Assembly: GCA_963730535.1 (NCBI GenBank)
Contig: CAVSRU010000012.1
Coordinates: 806,001-870,000 of the forward strand
Direction of reading: 5' to 3'
Length of the DNA: 64,000 nucleotides
Origin: DASSUW01 sp963730535
GTDB lineage: Bacteria; Actinomycetota; Thermoleophilia; Solirubrobacterales; Solirubrobacteraceae
Shown in pieces: positions 17,667 through 25,680 of the stretch (its first letter is position 1; each line of letters starts with the position of its first letter). The notes under the pieces are model-generated. The model did not search any database. It was not told the origin of the DNA and was given only the letters and a program-made list of their open reading frames with translations. The position numbers were made by a program, and so were the translations under genes.

Positions 17667-17894
17667 GTGCCGACGACGGACGAGCTGCGGCAGCGGATCG
17701 AGGCGGCGATCCCCGGCGCCCGAGCCGAGGTCACCGACCTCACGGGCGGCGGAGACCACTTCCGCGCCGCCGTGGCCGCTCCCGAGTTCGCCAGCCTGAG
17801 CCGGATCGAGCAGCACCGCCGGGTCTACGCGGTGTTCGGATCCGACATCGGCGGCCCGATCCACGCGCTGTCCCTCGAAACGCGAGCGGAGTGA
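17667..17894 (+). CDS. bolA: BolA family protein
   Basis: A 75-residue BolA-fold protein, which partners monothiol glutaredoxins in Fe-S cluster transfer or iron sensing. It matches the family in length and in the sequence RIEAAIPGARAEVTDLTGGGDHFRAAVAAPEF, which includes the loop before the conserved histidine, and in the helix LSRIEQHRRVYAVFG. The conserved ligand-region residue is His31 in GGDHF, and a C-terminal histidine is present in GPIHALSLETR. Start GTG 17667 gives the family length. It is followed after one base by the CGFS glutaredoxin, a classic pairing, and is divergent from the IscA-type carrier. Confidence 0.92.
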   Translation: MPTTDELRQRIEAAIPGARAEVTDLTGGGDHFRAAVAAPEFASLSRIEQHRRVYAVFGSDIGGPIHALSLETRAE

Positions 17895-17895
17895 A

Positions 17896-18312
17896 ATGAG
17901 CGACACGACCGAGAACCCCATCCGCGAGGCGATCGCCGAGGCGATCCGCGAGCACGACGTGATCCTCTTCATGAAGGGCACGCCTGAGCGCCCCGCGTGC
18001 GGCTTCTCCGCGCGCACGGTGGCCGCCCTCGACGCCGTCGGCGCCCCGTTCGCGGCCGTCGACATCCTGCCGGACCCCCGGATCCGGCAGGAGCTCTCGA
18101 CCCTCTCGAACTGGCCGACGATCCCTCAGCTGTTCGTCAAGGGCGAGCTGGTCGGCGGGTGCGACATCGTGAGCGAGATGTACGAGACCGGCGAGCTGTT
18201 CGACGTCATGGGCGTCGAGCCGCCGGCTCAGGCTCCGGAGCACGCCCCGAAGGCGGCCGAGCCGGGCGCGCCACCGCTTCAGATTCAGAACGACCTCGTC
18301 GACCGCTCGTAG
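17896..18312 (+). CDS. grxD: Monothiol glutaredoxin (CGFS type)
   Basis: A 138-residue monothiol glutaredoxin of the Grx4/GrxD class, which binds a bridging [2Fe-2S] cluster with glutathione or another thiol and transfers it together with BolA. The active-site CGFS motif has Cys35, and the family signatures FMKGTPERP, NWPTIPQLFVKGELVGGCDI and the C-terminal helix are all present. The last 30 residues form an extra Pro/Ala-rich tail not needed for the fold. Start ATG 17896 comes one base after the bolA stop. Actinobacteria generally use mycothiol rather than glutathione, so the cofactor thiol is uncertain. Confidence 0.94.
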   Translation: MSDTTENPIREAIAEAIREHDVILFMKGTPERPACGFSARTVAALDAVGAPFAAVDILPDPRIRQELSTLSNWPTIPQLFVKGELVGGCDIVSEMYETGELFDVMGVEPPAQAPEHAPKAAEPGAPPLQIQNDLVDRS

Positions 18313-18327
18313 CGCGGGCGGCGGCGT

Positions 18328-19182
18328 TCACAAGTCGCGTCGTGAGAACGCCGCCGAGGCGGCGGCGCCGACCACCATCACGTACGCGAGCGCGTACGGC
18401 CATAGGAGTGGCCCGGCACCCTCCGCGCCGCCGAACGGGCCGAGGTCGATGGCCAGCCGCGTGAAGCCGACGGTGTCGACGGTGATGGCCGAGAGCGCCG
18501 CCTGGTAGAGCGCCTCGAACGGCAGCGCCCAGCTCACGACGTTGGCGACGTCGTCGAGCGTGCGCGAGCCGAGCGCCTCGCCGATCTGGCCCAGCAGCCC
18601 GGCCACCAGGCCGGCCCCGAAGACCATGAAGACCGCGATGCCGTTGGCGGTCGAGGACAGCACGACGGAGCCGGCCAGCGAAAGCGCGGTCAGGATCGTG
18701 ACTGCCGCCGCGAGCTGGAGCGCGGGGACGACGATGCGGTCCGGCCACCAGTCGCTGAACGCCCAGGTGATGACGGTCGCCGCCACGAACACGAAGACGA
18801 CGTAGGCGGCGCACACGCCCGCCGCTCCGGCGAAGCGCCCGGCCAGCACGGTGCGGCGGCGGAGCGGGCGCACGAGCACAGGCTGGAGCAGGCCGCGCTC
18901 GGCGTCGCCGCGGACGGCGCCGAGCGTGAGGAAGACGGCCAGCACGCAGCCGAGGAAGAGGGTGGCGAACATCGCCAGGCCGAGGATCGTCGCGCCCGCG
19001 ACCGTCCGCGCCTCGACGCCCTCGATCGGCTCGTCGAAGTCCCCGACCGAAGCGAACAGCTGCCACGCGCCGAGCCCGTAGAGGACGAGAAAGGCGAGCG
19101 TGAGCAGGCCGACGACCACGAACACCCGCCGCCGCAGCGACTCGCGGAGCGAGAACACGGCGATCACGCGCGCGCTGCTCAC
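18328..19182 (-). CDS. ABC transporter permease (ABC-2-like)
   Basis: A 284-residue integral membrane protein with six predicted helices, including one after the basic N-terminus (VFVVVGLLTLAFLVLYGLGA) and others through VVGAAASAAF. The cytoplasmic motif DAERGLLQPVLVRPLRRRTVLAGRF resembles the ABC-2/NosY-type permease signature. It forms an exporter with the upstream ATPase: the start ATG 19182 overlaps the ATPase stop by four bases (ATGA). Substrate is unknown. Gene order ATPase-permease and the absence of a binding protein favour export. Confidence 0.87.
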   Translation of the reverse strand: MSSARVIAVFSLRESLRRRVFVVVGLLTLAFLVLYGLGAWQLFASVGDFDEPIEGVEARTVAGATILGLAMFATLFLGCVLAVFLTLGAVRGDAERGLLQPVLVRPLRRRTVLAGRFAGAAGVCAAYVVFVFVAATVITWAFSDWWPDRIVVPALQLAAAVTILTALSLAGSVVLSSTANGIAVFMVFGAGLVAGLLGQIGEALGSRTLDDVANVVSWALPFEALYQAALSAITVDTVGFTRLAIDLGPFGGAEGAGPLLWPYALAYVMVVGAAASAAFSRRDL

Positions 19183-20024
19183 TCCTCCCCCACCGCCTCC
19201 AGGTATGCGTCCTCCAAGGTCGAGCGCAGCACCTGCACGCCGAAGACCTCCTCGCCGGCGGCCACCAGCTCGCGGACGATCGCGGGCGCGTCCTCGCGGC
19301 CGGCGTGCTCGAACACCCGCGTGCCGTTGGCGGTCTCCACCTCGACGCCGCTGGCGCGGCTCAGCTGCTCGGGCGTACCAGCGGTCACGACCTCGCCGTG
19401 GTCGATGATCGCCACCCGATCGCAGACCAGCTCGACCTCGGACAGCAGGTGCGAGTTGAGCAGCACGGCCACGCCCTTCGCGCGCAGGTCCTCGAGCAAC
19501 CGGCGCACCGTGCGGCGGCCGGCAGGGTCGAGCGCGCTCGTCGGCTCGTCGAGGAGCAGCACGCGCGGGTCGCCGATCATCGCCTGCGCGATCCCGAGCC
19601 GCTGCTGCATGCCCTTCGACATCGCGCCGACCCGGCGGGCGGCCGCCTCCGTGAGACCGACGGCGGCGAGCAGGCGCTCACGCTCCTCCGCTCCACCGGT
19701 CGCCTGGGCGAGCCGCTGGTGCATGGTGAGCAGCTCGTCGGCCGTCAGCCAGTCGGGGAAGCGGAACAGCTCCGCGAGGTAGCCGAGCGAGCGGTGCGCC
19801 TCCGGCTCGCCCGCCGCGGCCCCGGCGATCGTCGCGCTGCCGGCCGTGGGCCGCACGAGCCCGCACGCGATCTTCACGAGCGTCGACTTCCCAGCGCCGT
19901 TGGGGCCGAGGAGCCCGACCAGCTCGCCCTCGCCGACCTCGAGGCTCACGCCCTTGAGGGCGTCGATCGATCCATAGGACTTGCGCAGTTCACGGGCCTC
20001 GAGCGCGGGCGGCACGGTTAGCAT
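19179..20024 (-). CDS. ABC transporter ATP-binding protein
   Basis: A 281-residue ATPase subunit of an ABC-2-type exporter. Walker A is GPNGAGKST (residues 40-48), the Q-loop region is YLAELFRFPDWLT, the signature is MSKGMQQRLGIAQA, Walker B is RVLLLDEPTSALDP and the switch histidine lies in LLNSHLLSEVE. The C-terminal 70 residues form the accessory domain seen in exporters of the CcmA/NatA group. ATG 20024 is only 8 bases from the divergent mtnA start; GTG 20015 is a possible alternative that leaves more room for control signals. Pairs with the downstream permease. Confidence 0.92.
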   Translation of the reverse strand: MLTVPPALEARELRKSYGSIDALKGVSLEVGEGELVGLLGPNGAGKSTLVKIACGLVRPTAGSATIAGAAAGEPEAHRSLGYLAELFRFPDWLTADELLTMHQRLAQATGGAEERERLLAAVGLTEAAARRVGAMSKGMQQRLGIAQAMIGDPRVLLLDEPTSALDPAGRRTVRRLLEDLRAKGVAVLLNSHLLSEVELVCDRVAIIDHGEVVTAGTPEQLSRASGVEVETANGTRVFEHAGREDAPAIVRELVAAGEEVFGVQVLRSTLEDAYLEAVGEE

Positions 20025-20032
20025 CGTGGCGG

Positions 20033-21073
20033 ATGGCCGCCCCGCCCCGCCTCGGTACCCCGCCGCCGCTGCACTGGGACGGGACGACGCTGCGGATCCT
20101 CGACCAGACGCGGCTGCCGGCCGAGGAGGCGGTGCTCACGCTCTCCGGCGCCGAGGACACGGCCGGCGCGATCCGGCGGCTGGCGGTGCGCGGTGCGCCG
20201 CTGATCGGGGTCGCCGCAGCGTACGGGCTGGCGATGGAGGTCGCCCGGGATCCGCGCGTGGAGGCGCTCGAGCGCGGGGCCGCGGTGCTGGCGGGCGCGC
20301 GGCCGACGGCGCGCAACCTGGGCTGGGCGGTCGAGCGGGTCGTCGCGGCGGCGGCAGCCGCGCCGCCCAGCGAGCTGGCGGCGGCGGCGCGGGCGGCGGC
20401 GGAGGCGATCCAGCGGGACGACGAGGCCGCCAGCGAGGCGCTCGCCCGCTTCGGCGCCGACGCGCTGGAGGCGATGCTCCCGTCCGGGCCGGTGACCGTG
20501 ATGACGCACTGCAACTCCGGCGCGCTGGCCGCTTCCGGCCGCGGCACGGGCCTCGGCGTGATCGCGGCGCTGGCCGACCGCCGCGACGTCCGCGTGCTCG
20601 CCTGCGAGGCGCGGCCGCTGCTCCAGGGCGCGCGGCTGACGGTCTGGGAGCTCCGGCGGCTGGGCATCGAGCACTCGCTGCTCGTCGACGCCGCCGCGGC
20701 CGGGCTGCTGCGGACCGGCGCCGCTCACGCCGTGGTGACCGGGTTCGATCGCGTGGCGGCCAACGGTGACGTCGCCAACAAGGTCGGCACCTACGGGCTG
20801 GCGCTGGCCGCCCGCGCGGCGGGCGTGCCGTTCGTCGCCGCCGGGCCGTCGTCGTCGGTCGACCTGCGGCTGGCGACCGGCGACGGGATCGAGATCGAGG
20901 AGCGCGGGGCCGACGAGGTGCGCTCGGCGGGCGGCGCCCTGCTCACGCTCGAGGGCACGCCGTGCCGCAACCCGGCCTTCGACGTGACGCCGGCCGCGCT
21001 CGTGTCGGCGCTCGTCACCGAGCGCGGCACCGCATCGCCCGTGACCGCCGAGACCGTGGCCGACGTCGCGTGA
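20033..21073 (+). CDS. mtnA: S-methyl-5-thioribose-1-phosphate isomerase
   Basis: A 346-residue isomerase of the methionine salvage pathway, related to eIF2B; converts methylthioribose 1-phosphate to methylthioribulose 1-phosphate. The signature residues are in place: RGAPLIGVAAAYG, the catalytic cysteine in MTHCNSGALA (Cys160) and the catalytic aspartate in GFDRVAANGDVANKVGTY (Asp239). Length and architecture match the family. Start ATG 20033 sits 8 bases from the divergent ABC ATPase start. The stop overlaps the GTG of a zinc dehydrogenase gene. No other salvage gene is nearby, so in this organism the enzyme may also serve a related shunt. Confidence 0.95.
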   Translation: MAAPPRLGTPPPLHWDGTTLRILDQTRLPAEEAVLTLSGAEDTAGAIRRLAVRGAPLIGVAAAYGLAMEVARDPRVEALERGAAVLAGARPTARNLGWAVERVVAAAAAAPPSELAAAARAAAEAIQRDDEAASEALARFGADALEAMLPSGPVTVMTHCNSGALAASGRGTGLGVIAALADRRDVRVLACEARPLLQGARLTVWELRRLGIEHSLLVDAAAAGLLRTGAAHAVVTGFDRVAANGDVANKVGTYGLALAARAAGVPFVAAGPSSSVDLRLATGDGIEIEERGADEVRSAGGALLTLEGTPCRNPAFDVTPAALVSALVTERGTASPVTAETVADVA

Positions 21074-22032
21074 GGGTCGCGGTCACCGTCGCGCCCGGCG
21101 AGACGCGGATCGAGGAGCGGCCGGACCCGGCCTGTGGGGCGGGCGAGGTCGTCTGCCGCGTGCTGGCGTGCGCCACCTGCGGCTCGGACGTCCACGGCTC
21201 GTACGTGACCCGCAAGCTGCCGGCCGTGCTCGGGCACGAGCCGGTCGGCGAGGTCGTGGCGGTCGGGGACGGCGTGACGAGCGTGGTGGAGGGCGAGCGG
21301 GTCGCGATCCACCACCACGTGCCCTGCGGCGAGTGCCGCCGCTGCCGGCAGGGTCACGAGACGCTCTGCGAGGGCTTCCGCGCGACCGCGCTCGATCCCG
21401 GCGGCTTCGCCGAGTACGTGCGCGTCGAGGCGGCGCTCGTGCCCGAGCTGCTGCCGCTCGACGGGCTCGATCCGGTGGCGGCGACGGTGACCGAGCCGCT
21501 CGCGTGCGCGCTGCGCGCCCAGGCCCGGGTCGTCCGGCCGGGCGACAGCCTGCTCGTCGTCGGCGCGGGCTGCAGCGGGCTGCTCCACATCGCCGCCGCG
21601 CACGCGCGCGGCGTCGACGCGGTCTGGGTCCGCGAGCCCGATCCGGCGCGCCTCGCCCGCGCCGAGGCGTGGGGCGCGACGGCGCACGGCAACGAGCCCG
21701 TCGACGCGGCCGTCGTCTGCACGGACAACCCGGCCGCGATCGCCGGAGCCGCCGATGCCCTCGCGCCCGGCGGCCGGCTCTGCCTCTACGCGCCCGGTGA
21801 GGCCGGGGAGCCGCTCCCCGTCGACCCCTGGGCGATCTTCTCGCGCGAGCTCCAGGTCACCGCCAGCTGGTCGGCCGGCCCGCGCGAGTGGCGCGACGCG
21901 CTCGCGCTGCTCCGGCGCGGAGCGGTCCGGACCGGCGAGCTCATCACGCACCGCTTCGGGCTCGAGCAGACGGGCGAGGCGCTCGAGGCACAGCGGTCCG
22001 GCGCGGCGCTCAAGGCCGTGGTGGAGCCGTAG
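21070..22032 (+). CDS. Zinc-dependent medium-chain alcohol/polyol dehydrogenase
   Basis: A 320-residue MDR-family NAD(P)-dependent dehydrogenase. The catalytic zinc site is indicated by ATCGSDVHG and LGHEPVGEV; the structural zinc lobe by CGECRRCRQGHETLC; the Rossmann nucleotide site by LLVVGAGCSGLLHI. This layout is like sorbitol, threonine or glucose dehydrogenases; the substrate cannot be told. Start GTG 21070 overlaps the mtnA stop (GTGA), so both are translated together. An aldehyde or alcohol product of methylthioribose metabolism is conceivable as substrate (inference). Slightly short compared with the usual 340-350 residues. Confidence 0.85.
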   Translation: MRVAVTVAPGETRIEERPDPACGAGEVVCRVLACATCGSDVHGSYVTRKLPAVLGHEPVGEVVAVGDGVTSVVEGERVAIHHHVPCGECRRCRQGHETLCEGFRATALDPGGFAEYVRVEAALVPELLPLDGLDPVAATVTEPLACALRAQARVVRPGDSLLVVGAGCSGLLHIAAAHARGVDAVWVREPDPARLARAEAWGATAHGNEPVDAAVVCTDNPAAIAGAADALAPGGRLCLYAPGEAGEPLPVDPWAIFSRELQVTASWSAGPREWRDALALLRRGAVRTGELITHRFGLEQTGEALEAQRSGAALKAVVEP

Positions 22033-23263
22033 TCGCGTCCAGCCTCGCGGCGAGGAACGCCCGCTCGACCGGGTTGGCGGCGAGCGCCAGCGCGCGGGAG
22101 TACGCCGCAGCCGCCTCGTCCGCCCGGCCGAGGCGCCGCAGCAGGTCCGCCCGGGCGGAGTGGAGGAGGTGGTAGCCGTCGAGCTGGTCCGCCAGCTCGT
22201 CCATCAGCGCCAGCCCCGACTCGGGGCCCCGCGCCATCGCGACCGCGACGGCCCGGTTGAGAGCGACGACCGGCCCGCCGGCGACGGCCAGGAGGCGGTC
22301 GTAGGCGCCGACCACGCGCATCCAGTCGGGGCCGCCCGGGCGGGCGTGCTCGGCGGCGATGAACGCCTGGAGCACGTACGGTCCGCCGCCTCCGAGGGCC
22401 AGCGCGCGCTCGACGAGGCCGGATCCCTCGGCGATCGCGTCGCGGTCCCAGCGCGAGCGGTCCTGGTCGGCAAGCAGGACCAGCTCCCCGCGGGCGTCGA
22501 CCCGCGCGTCGCGCCGCGAGTCGTGCAGCCGCATGAGCGCGAGCAGCCCGAGCGCCTCCGGCTCGTCGGGCATCAGCGAGCACAGCACGCGCGCCAGGCG
22601 AATCGCCTCGGCGCACAGCTCACGGCGGATGAGGGCGTCGCCGGCGGTGGCCGCGTAGCCCTCGCCGAAGATCAGGTAGAGCGTCGCCAGCACCGACGCG
22701 CGGCGCGCCGGCAGGTCGCGCTCCCGCGGCAGCTCGAACCGGATCCCGGCCCCGCGCAGCTTCTGCTTGGCGCGCTGGAGGCGCTGCGCCATCGCGTCCT
22801 CCGACACGAGGAACGCGCGCGCCACCTCGCGCGTGGAGAGGCCACCGAGCGCCCGCAGCGTGAGCGCCACCCGCGCCTCGGGCGCGAGCGCCGGATGGCA
22901 GCACGCGAAGATCAGCTCGAGCCGCTCGTCGAGAACCGGCGACGACTCCGCGCCGAGCGCCTCGAGCGCCGCCAGCGGGTCGTCGACGGACGACGGCGTG
23001 GGCTCCACGGGGTCGCCCGCCGGGGCCTCTCGCCGGGCCGTGCGGAGCCGGTCGATGGCCTTGCGGCGGGCCGTGAGCGCGATCCAGGCCGCCGGGTTGG
23101 GCGGGATGCCGTCGCGCGGCCAGCGCTCGAGCGCGACCACGAACGCGTCCTGAACGGCCTCCTCGGCGCGGTCGAGGTCGCCGAAGGCTCGGGCCAGGGC
23201 GGCCACCGCCTGTCCGGACTCGCGCCGGAACAGGCGGTCGATGGCTGCCCCCGGGGCGCTCAG
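22010..23263 (-). CDS. ECF42-type sigma factor with C-terminal TPR-like extension
   Basis: A sigma factor of about 417 residues. Region 2 (GDLDRAEEAVQDAFVVALERWP) and region 4 (LGGLSTREVARAFLVSEDAMAQRLQRAKQKL) are followed by the long helical C-terminal domain of group ECF42, ending with the conserved type of motif NPVERAFLAARL. In this group the extension is required for activity, and the gene lies beside a DGPF protein, as here. The first canonical start is GTG 23206, but conserved sequence IDRLFRRESGQA lies upstream of it in frame. I place the start at CTG 23263, which overlaps the DGPF stop as CTGA. Its 3' end overlaps the convergent dehydrogenase by 23 bases. Confidence 0.88.
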   Translation of the reverse strand: MSAPGAAIDRLFRRESGQAVAALARAFGDLDRAEEAVQDAFVVALERWPRDGIPPNPAAWIALTARRKAIDRLRTARREAPAGDPVEPTPSSVDDPLAALEALGAESSPVLDERLELIFACCHPALAPEARVALTLRALGGLSTREVARAFLVSEDAMAQRLQRAKQKLRGAGIRFELPRERDLPARRASVLATLYLIFGEGYAATAGDALIRRELCAEAIRLARVLCSLMPDEPEALGLLALMRLHDSRRDARVDARGELVLLADQDRSRWDRDAIAEGSGLVERALALGGGGPYVLQAFIAAEHARPGGPDWMRVVGAYDRLLAVAGGPVVALNRAVAVAMARGPESGLALMDELADQLDGYHLLHSARADLLRRLGRADEAAAAYSRALALAANPVERAFLAARLDATTAPPRP

Positions 23264-23652
23264 GTCTGCGCGCGCTCCCGCGCTTCGTCGACGTGCTCGG
23301 CGCTCTCGTAGTTCATGACGGGGCGGACCTCGACCGAGCCGTTCTGGGCGCCCGGGATCCGTGCGGCCCAGGCGATCGCGTCGTCGAGATCCGAGGAGTC
23401 GAGCAGGTAGTAGCCGCCGAGCTGCTCGCGGGTCTCCGCGAACGGCCCGTCGGTGGTCAGCGTCTCGCCGTCCCGCACGCGCACCGTCGTGGCCGTGCTT
23501 GTCGGCTGGAGGCCCTCGCCGCCGACCAGGACCCCGGCCTCCGCCGCGGCGCGGCCGAACGCCTCGTACGCGGCCATGACCTGGCCGATCTCCTCGGGGC
23601 TGGCATCGCCCCAGCCGGACTCCTCACCGTAAATCGTCAGAAGGAACTTCAT
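23260..23652 (-). CDS. DGPF/YCII-domain protein
   Basis: A 130-residue member of the YCII-related family, typical partner of ECF42 sigma factors. The name-giving motif occurs as TDGPFAETREQLGGYYLLD near residues 67-85. The start is ATG 23652 with a good ribosome site (GGAGGACCC) just upstream. The stop overlaps the presumed start of the sigma gene, so the two are cotranslated. DGPF proteins are usually the main targets of the neighbouring sigma factor; their biochemical role is not settled. A promoter-like pair matching ECF42 preference is about 50 bases upstream. Confidence 0.92.
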   Translation of the reverse strand: MKFLLTIYGEESGWGDASPEEIGQVMAAYEAFGRAAAEAGVLVGGEGLQPTSTATTVRVRDGETLTTDGPFAETREQLGGYYLLDSSDLDDAIAWAARIPGAQNGSVEVRPVMNYESAEHVDEARERAQT

Positions 23653-23702
23653 CGGGTCCTCCGATCGTCGTGCGACGCCCTCCGCGTCGCGTTCACCCTA
23701 CC

Positions 23703-23728
23703 GACGGGGACTCACCGCGCAAGCGACA
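23703..23728 (-). promoter_or_regulatory. Putative ECF42-type promoter
   Basis: On the minus strand TGTCGC (23728-23723) and CGTC (23706-23703) are separated by 16 bases, upstream of the DGPF gene. ECF42 groups are reported to use a TGTCGA-like -35 element with a short C/G/T-rich -10 element. This would be an autoregulated promoter for the DGPF-sigma operon. The match is partial and was found by eye. Confidence 0.4.
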
Positions 23729-23746
23729 AAGCTGGCGCGTAGACGC

Positions 23747-24784
23747 TCATCGCACGACGCCGCGGACGGCGCGACCCGCGATCCGCCAGGCCAGCGGCTG
23801 CCGGGGCCCCACGCGCAGCATGCGATCGCCGAGCCGCTCCTCATGGAAGCGCACCGTCGCCTCCACCGTGTCCTCGTGCGGGCGCGTGGTCCAACCCAGC
23901 TCGCGGCGGGCCTTGGCGGAGCGGTACGTCCACCAGTGCGCGGCGGCGCGGATCTCCTCGACGCTGCCGAGCGCCGGGAACCCGGGCACCCGCGCGGAGC
24001 CCTCGGCCAGCGCCAGCGCGACCGAGCGCGGCACGCGCATCACCGGCCCTTCGACGCCGGAGATCCGCTGGAGCTCCCCGAACAGGCGCTGCCAGGTGTA
24101 GTTGCGCGTGCCGAAGATGTAGCGCTCGCCCGGCACGCCGCGCTCGTCGCACAGCAGCAGCCCGGCGGCCACGTCCTCCACGTCGACGACGTTGAGCGCC
24201 CCATCCACGTACGCCGGGATGCGCCGCAGCAGGAAGCGGCGGACGACCTCGGTCGAGGAGCGCCGCTCGTCGCCGCGCCCGAAGACGTGGGCCGGGCACG
24301 CGACCACCACGTCGAGCCCGTGCGCCGCCACCCGCAGCGCCTCGACCTCGGCGGCGTGCTTGGCGTCGGCGTACGGGATCCCCAGCGGGCCCGCGCGCAC
24401 GTGCCGCTCGTCGAGCGCGCCGCCCGGCCGCGCCGGCCCGATCGCCGCCACCGACGAGACGTGCACGACCCGCGCCACGCCCTCGGCGAGGCCGGCGTCG
24501 AGCACCGCGCGCGTGCCGTCGACGTGGATGCGCAGGAGCTCGGCGGGCGGGAGCCCGAGCCGCGTGGTGCCGGCGACGTGGAAGACGCGCTCGACGCCGC
24601 GCACCGCCCGGCGTACGGCGCGGCGATCGGTCACGTCGACCGTCACCGGCTCGACGTCCGGCGGCAGCTCGCCGCGCGACGTCGGCCGCACGGTCGCGCG
24701 CACCTCGTCGCCACGTACGAGCAGCGCGCGCACGAGATGCGCGCCGATGAACCCCGTCCCCCCGGTCACCAGCACTCGCGCCAC
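23747..24784 (-). CDS. NAD-dependent epimerase/dehydratase (extended SDR)
   Basis: A 345-residue extended short-chain dehydrogenase. The N-terminal TGGTGFIG (residues 7-14) is the NAD(P) site; VVHVSSVAAIG carries the catalytic serine strand; the YxxxK motif is YADAKHA. Overall it resembles dihydroflavonol reductase-like and hopanoid-associated sugar epimerases rather than a nucleotide-sugar epimerase with known substrate. The gene starts at ATG 24784, divergent from the DegV gene with about 23 bases between starts. Substrate unknown; acts in the cytoplasm. Confidence 0.87.
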   Translation of the reverse strand: MARVLVTGGTGFIGAHLVRALLVRGDEVRATVRPTSRGELPPDVEPVTVDVTDRRAVRRAVRGVERVFHVAGTTRLGLPPAELLRIHVDGTRAVLDAGLAEGVARVVHVSSVAAIGPARPGGALDERHVRAGPLGIPYADAKHAAEVEALRVAAHGLDVVVACPAHVFGRGDERRSSTEVVRRFLLRRIPAYVDGALNVVDVEDVAAGLLLCDERGVPGERYIFGTRNYTWQRLFGELQRISGVEGPVMRVPRSVALALAEGSARVPGFPALGSVEEIRAAAHWWTYRSAKARRELGWTTRPHEDTVEATVRFHEERLGDRMLRVGPRQPLAWRIAGRAVRGVVR

Positions 24785-24807
24785 CGCGCGAGGATAGGGT
24801 GCCCGCC

Positions 24808-25680
24808 ATGCCCGGCGTCGCAGTGGTCACCGACACGACCCACTACCTACCGGCGGCGCTGGTCGAGCGGCACGACCTGCACCTCGTCTCGCTCTACGTC
24901 AACTGGGACGGGCGCACGGATCGGGAGAGCGACCTGCCCGACTACGACGGCTTCTACGACCACCTGCGCTCGGCGTCGACCGTGCCCAGCACGTCGCAGC
25001 CCTCGGTGGGCGACTTCCTGGCTGTCTACGAGCCGTTGATCGAGGCCGGCGACGACATCCTCTCCGTGCACCTCTCTGGCGGCATCTCGGGCACCGTGCA
25101 GGCCGCGCACCAGGCGCGCGGCGCGCTGGTCGAGCGCGGCATCGACCCCGCGCGGATCGAGGTCATGGACTCCAACACGGGAGCTGCGGGCCACGGCCTG
25201 ATGGCGATCGCGGCGCGCAACGCGATCCGCGAGGGGGCCGACCTGCGCGGCGCGGCCGAGGCCGCCACCGCCCTCCGCCAGCGGATGCGCATCATCTTCG
25301 CCGTCGACACGCTCGAGTACCTGCGCCGCGGGGGGCGCATCGGCGCGGCGCAGGCATGGGTCGGCTCGGCGCTCAAGGTCAAGCCGATCCTCACGATCGA
25401 GCGCGAGGTCCAGCCGATAGAGCGCGTGCGGACGGCCGGCCGCGCCTTCGAGCGCCTGGTCGACCACCTGACCGCCGCCCGCGAGTCCGGCGCCGACGTG
25501 TTCGTCATCCAGCACATCCAGGCGCACGACGTCGCCGGCCGCCTGGCCGAGCGCGGGCGCGAGATCTACGGTCGCGACCCGGAGTTCGTGTCCGAGATCG
25601 GGCCCGTGATCGGGACCCACGTCGGTCCCGGGCTGTTCGGTGTCACCGGCCTGCCCTCGAAGCTCCTCGGCCCGGTGTAG
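24808..25680 (+). CDS. DegV family fatty-acid-binding protein
   Basis: A 290-residue DegV-fold protein, a family that binds fatty acids and in Firmicutes hands them to fatty-acid kinase (FakB). Family features are the start VAVVTDTTHYLP, the STSQPSVGDFLAVYE segment, SVHLSGGISGTVQAA, the conserved serine-threonine positions lining the lipid pocket, and the C-terminal IGTHVGPGLFGV. Start ATG 24808 was chosen for the AGGATAGGG ribosome site upstream; GTG 24801 region start is an alternative three codons earlier. No FakA kinase is present, so it may serve lipid carriage in another context. Its stop abuts the convergent glycosyltransferase. Confidence 0.92.
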   Translation: MPGVAVVTDTTHYLPAALVERHDLHLVSLYVNWDGRTDRESDLPDYDGFYDHLRSASTVPSTSQPSVGDFLAVYEPLIEAGDDILSVHLSGGISGTVQAAHQARGALVERGIDPARIEVMDSNTGAAGHGLMAIAARNAIREGADLRGAAEAATALRQRMRIIFAVDTLEYLRRGGRIGAAQAWVGSALKVKPILTIEREVQPIERVRTAGRAFERLVDHLTAARESGADVFVIQHIQAHDVAGRLAERGREIYGRDPEFVSEIGPVIGTHVGPGLFGVTGLPSKLLGPV

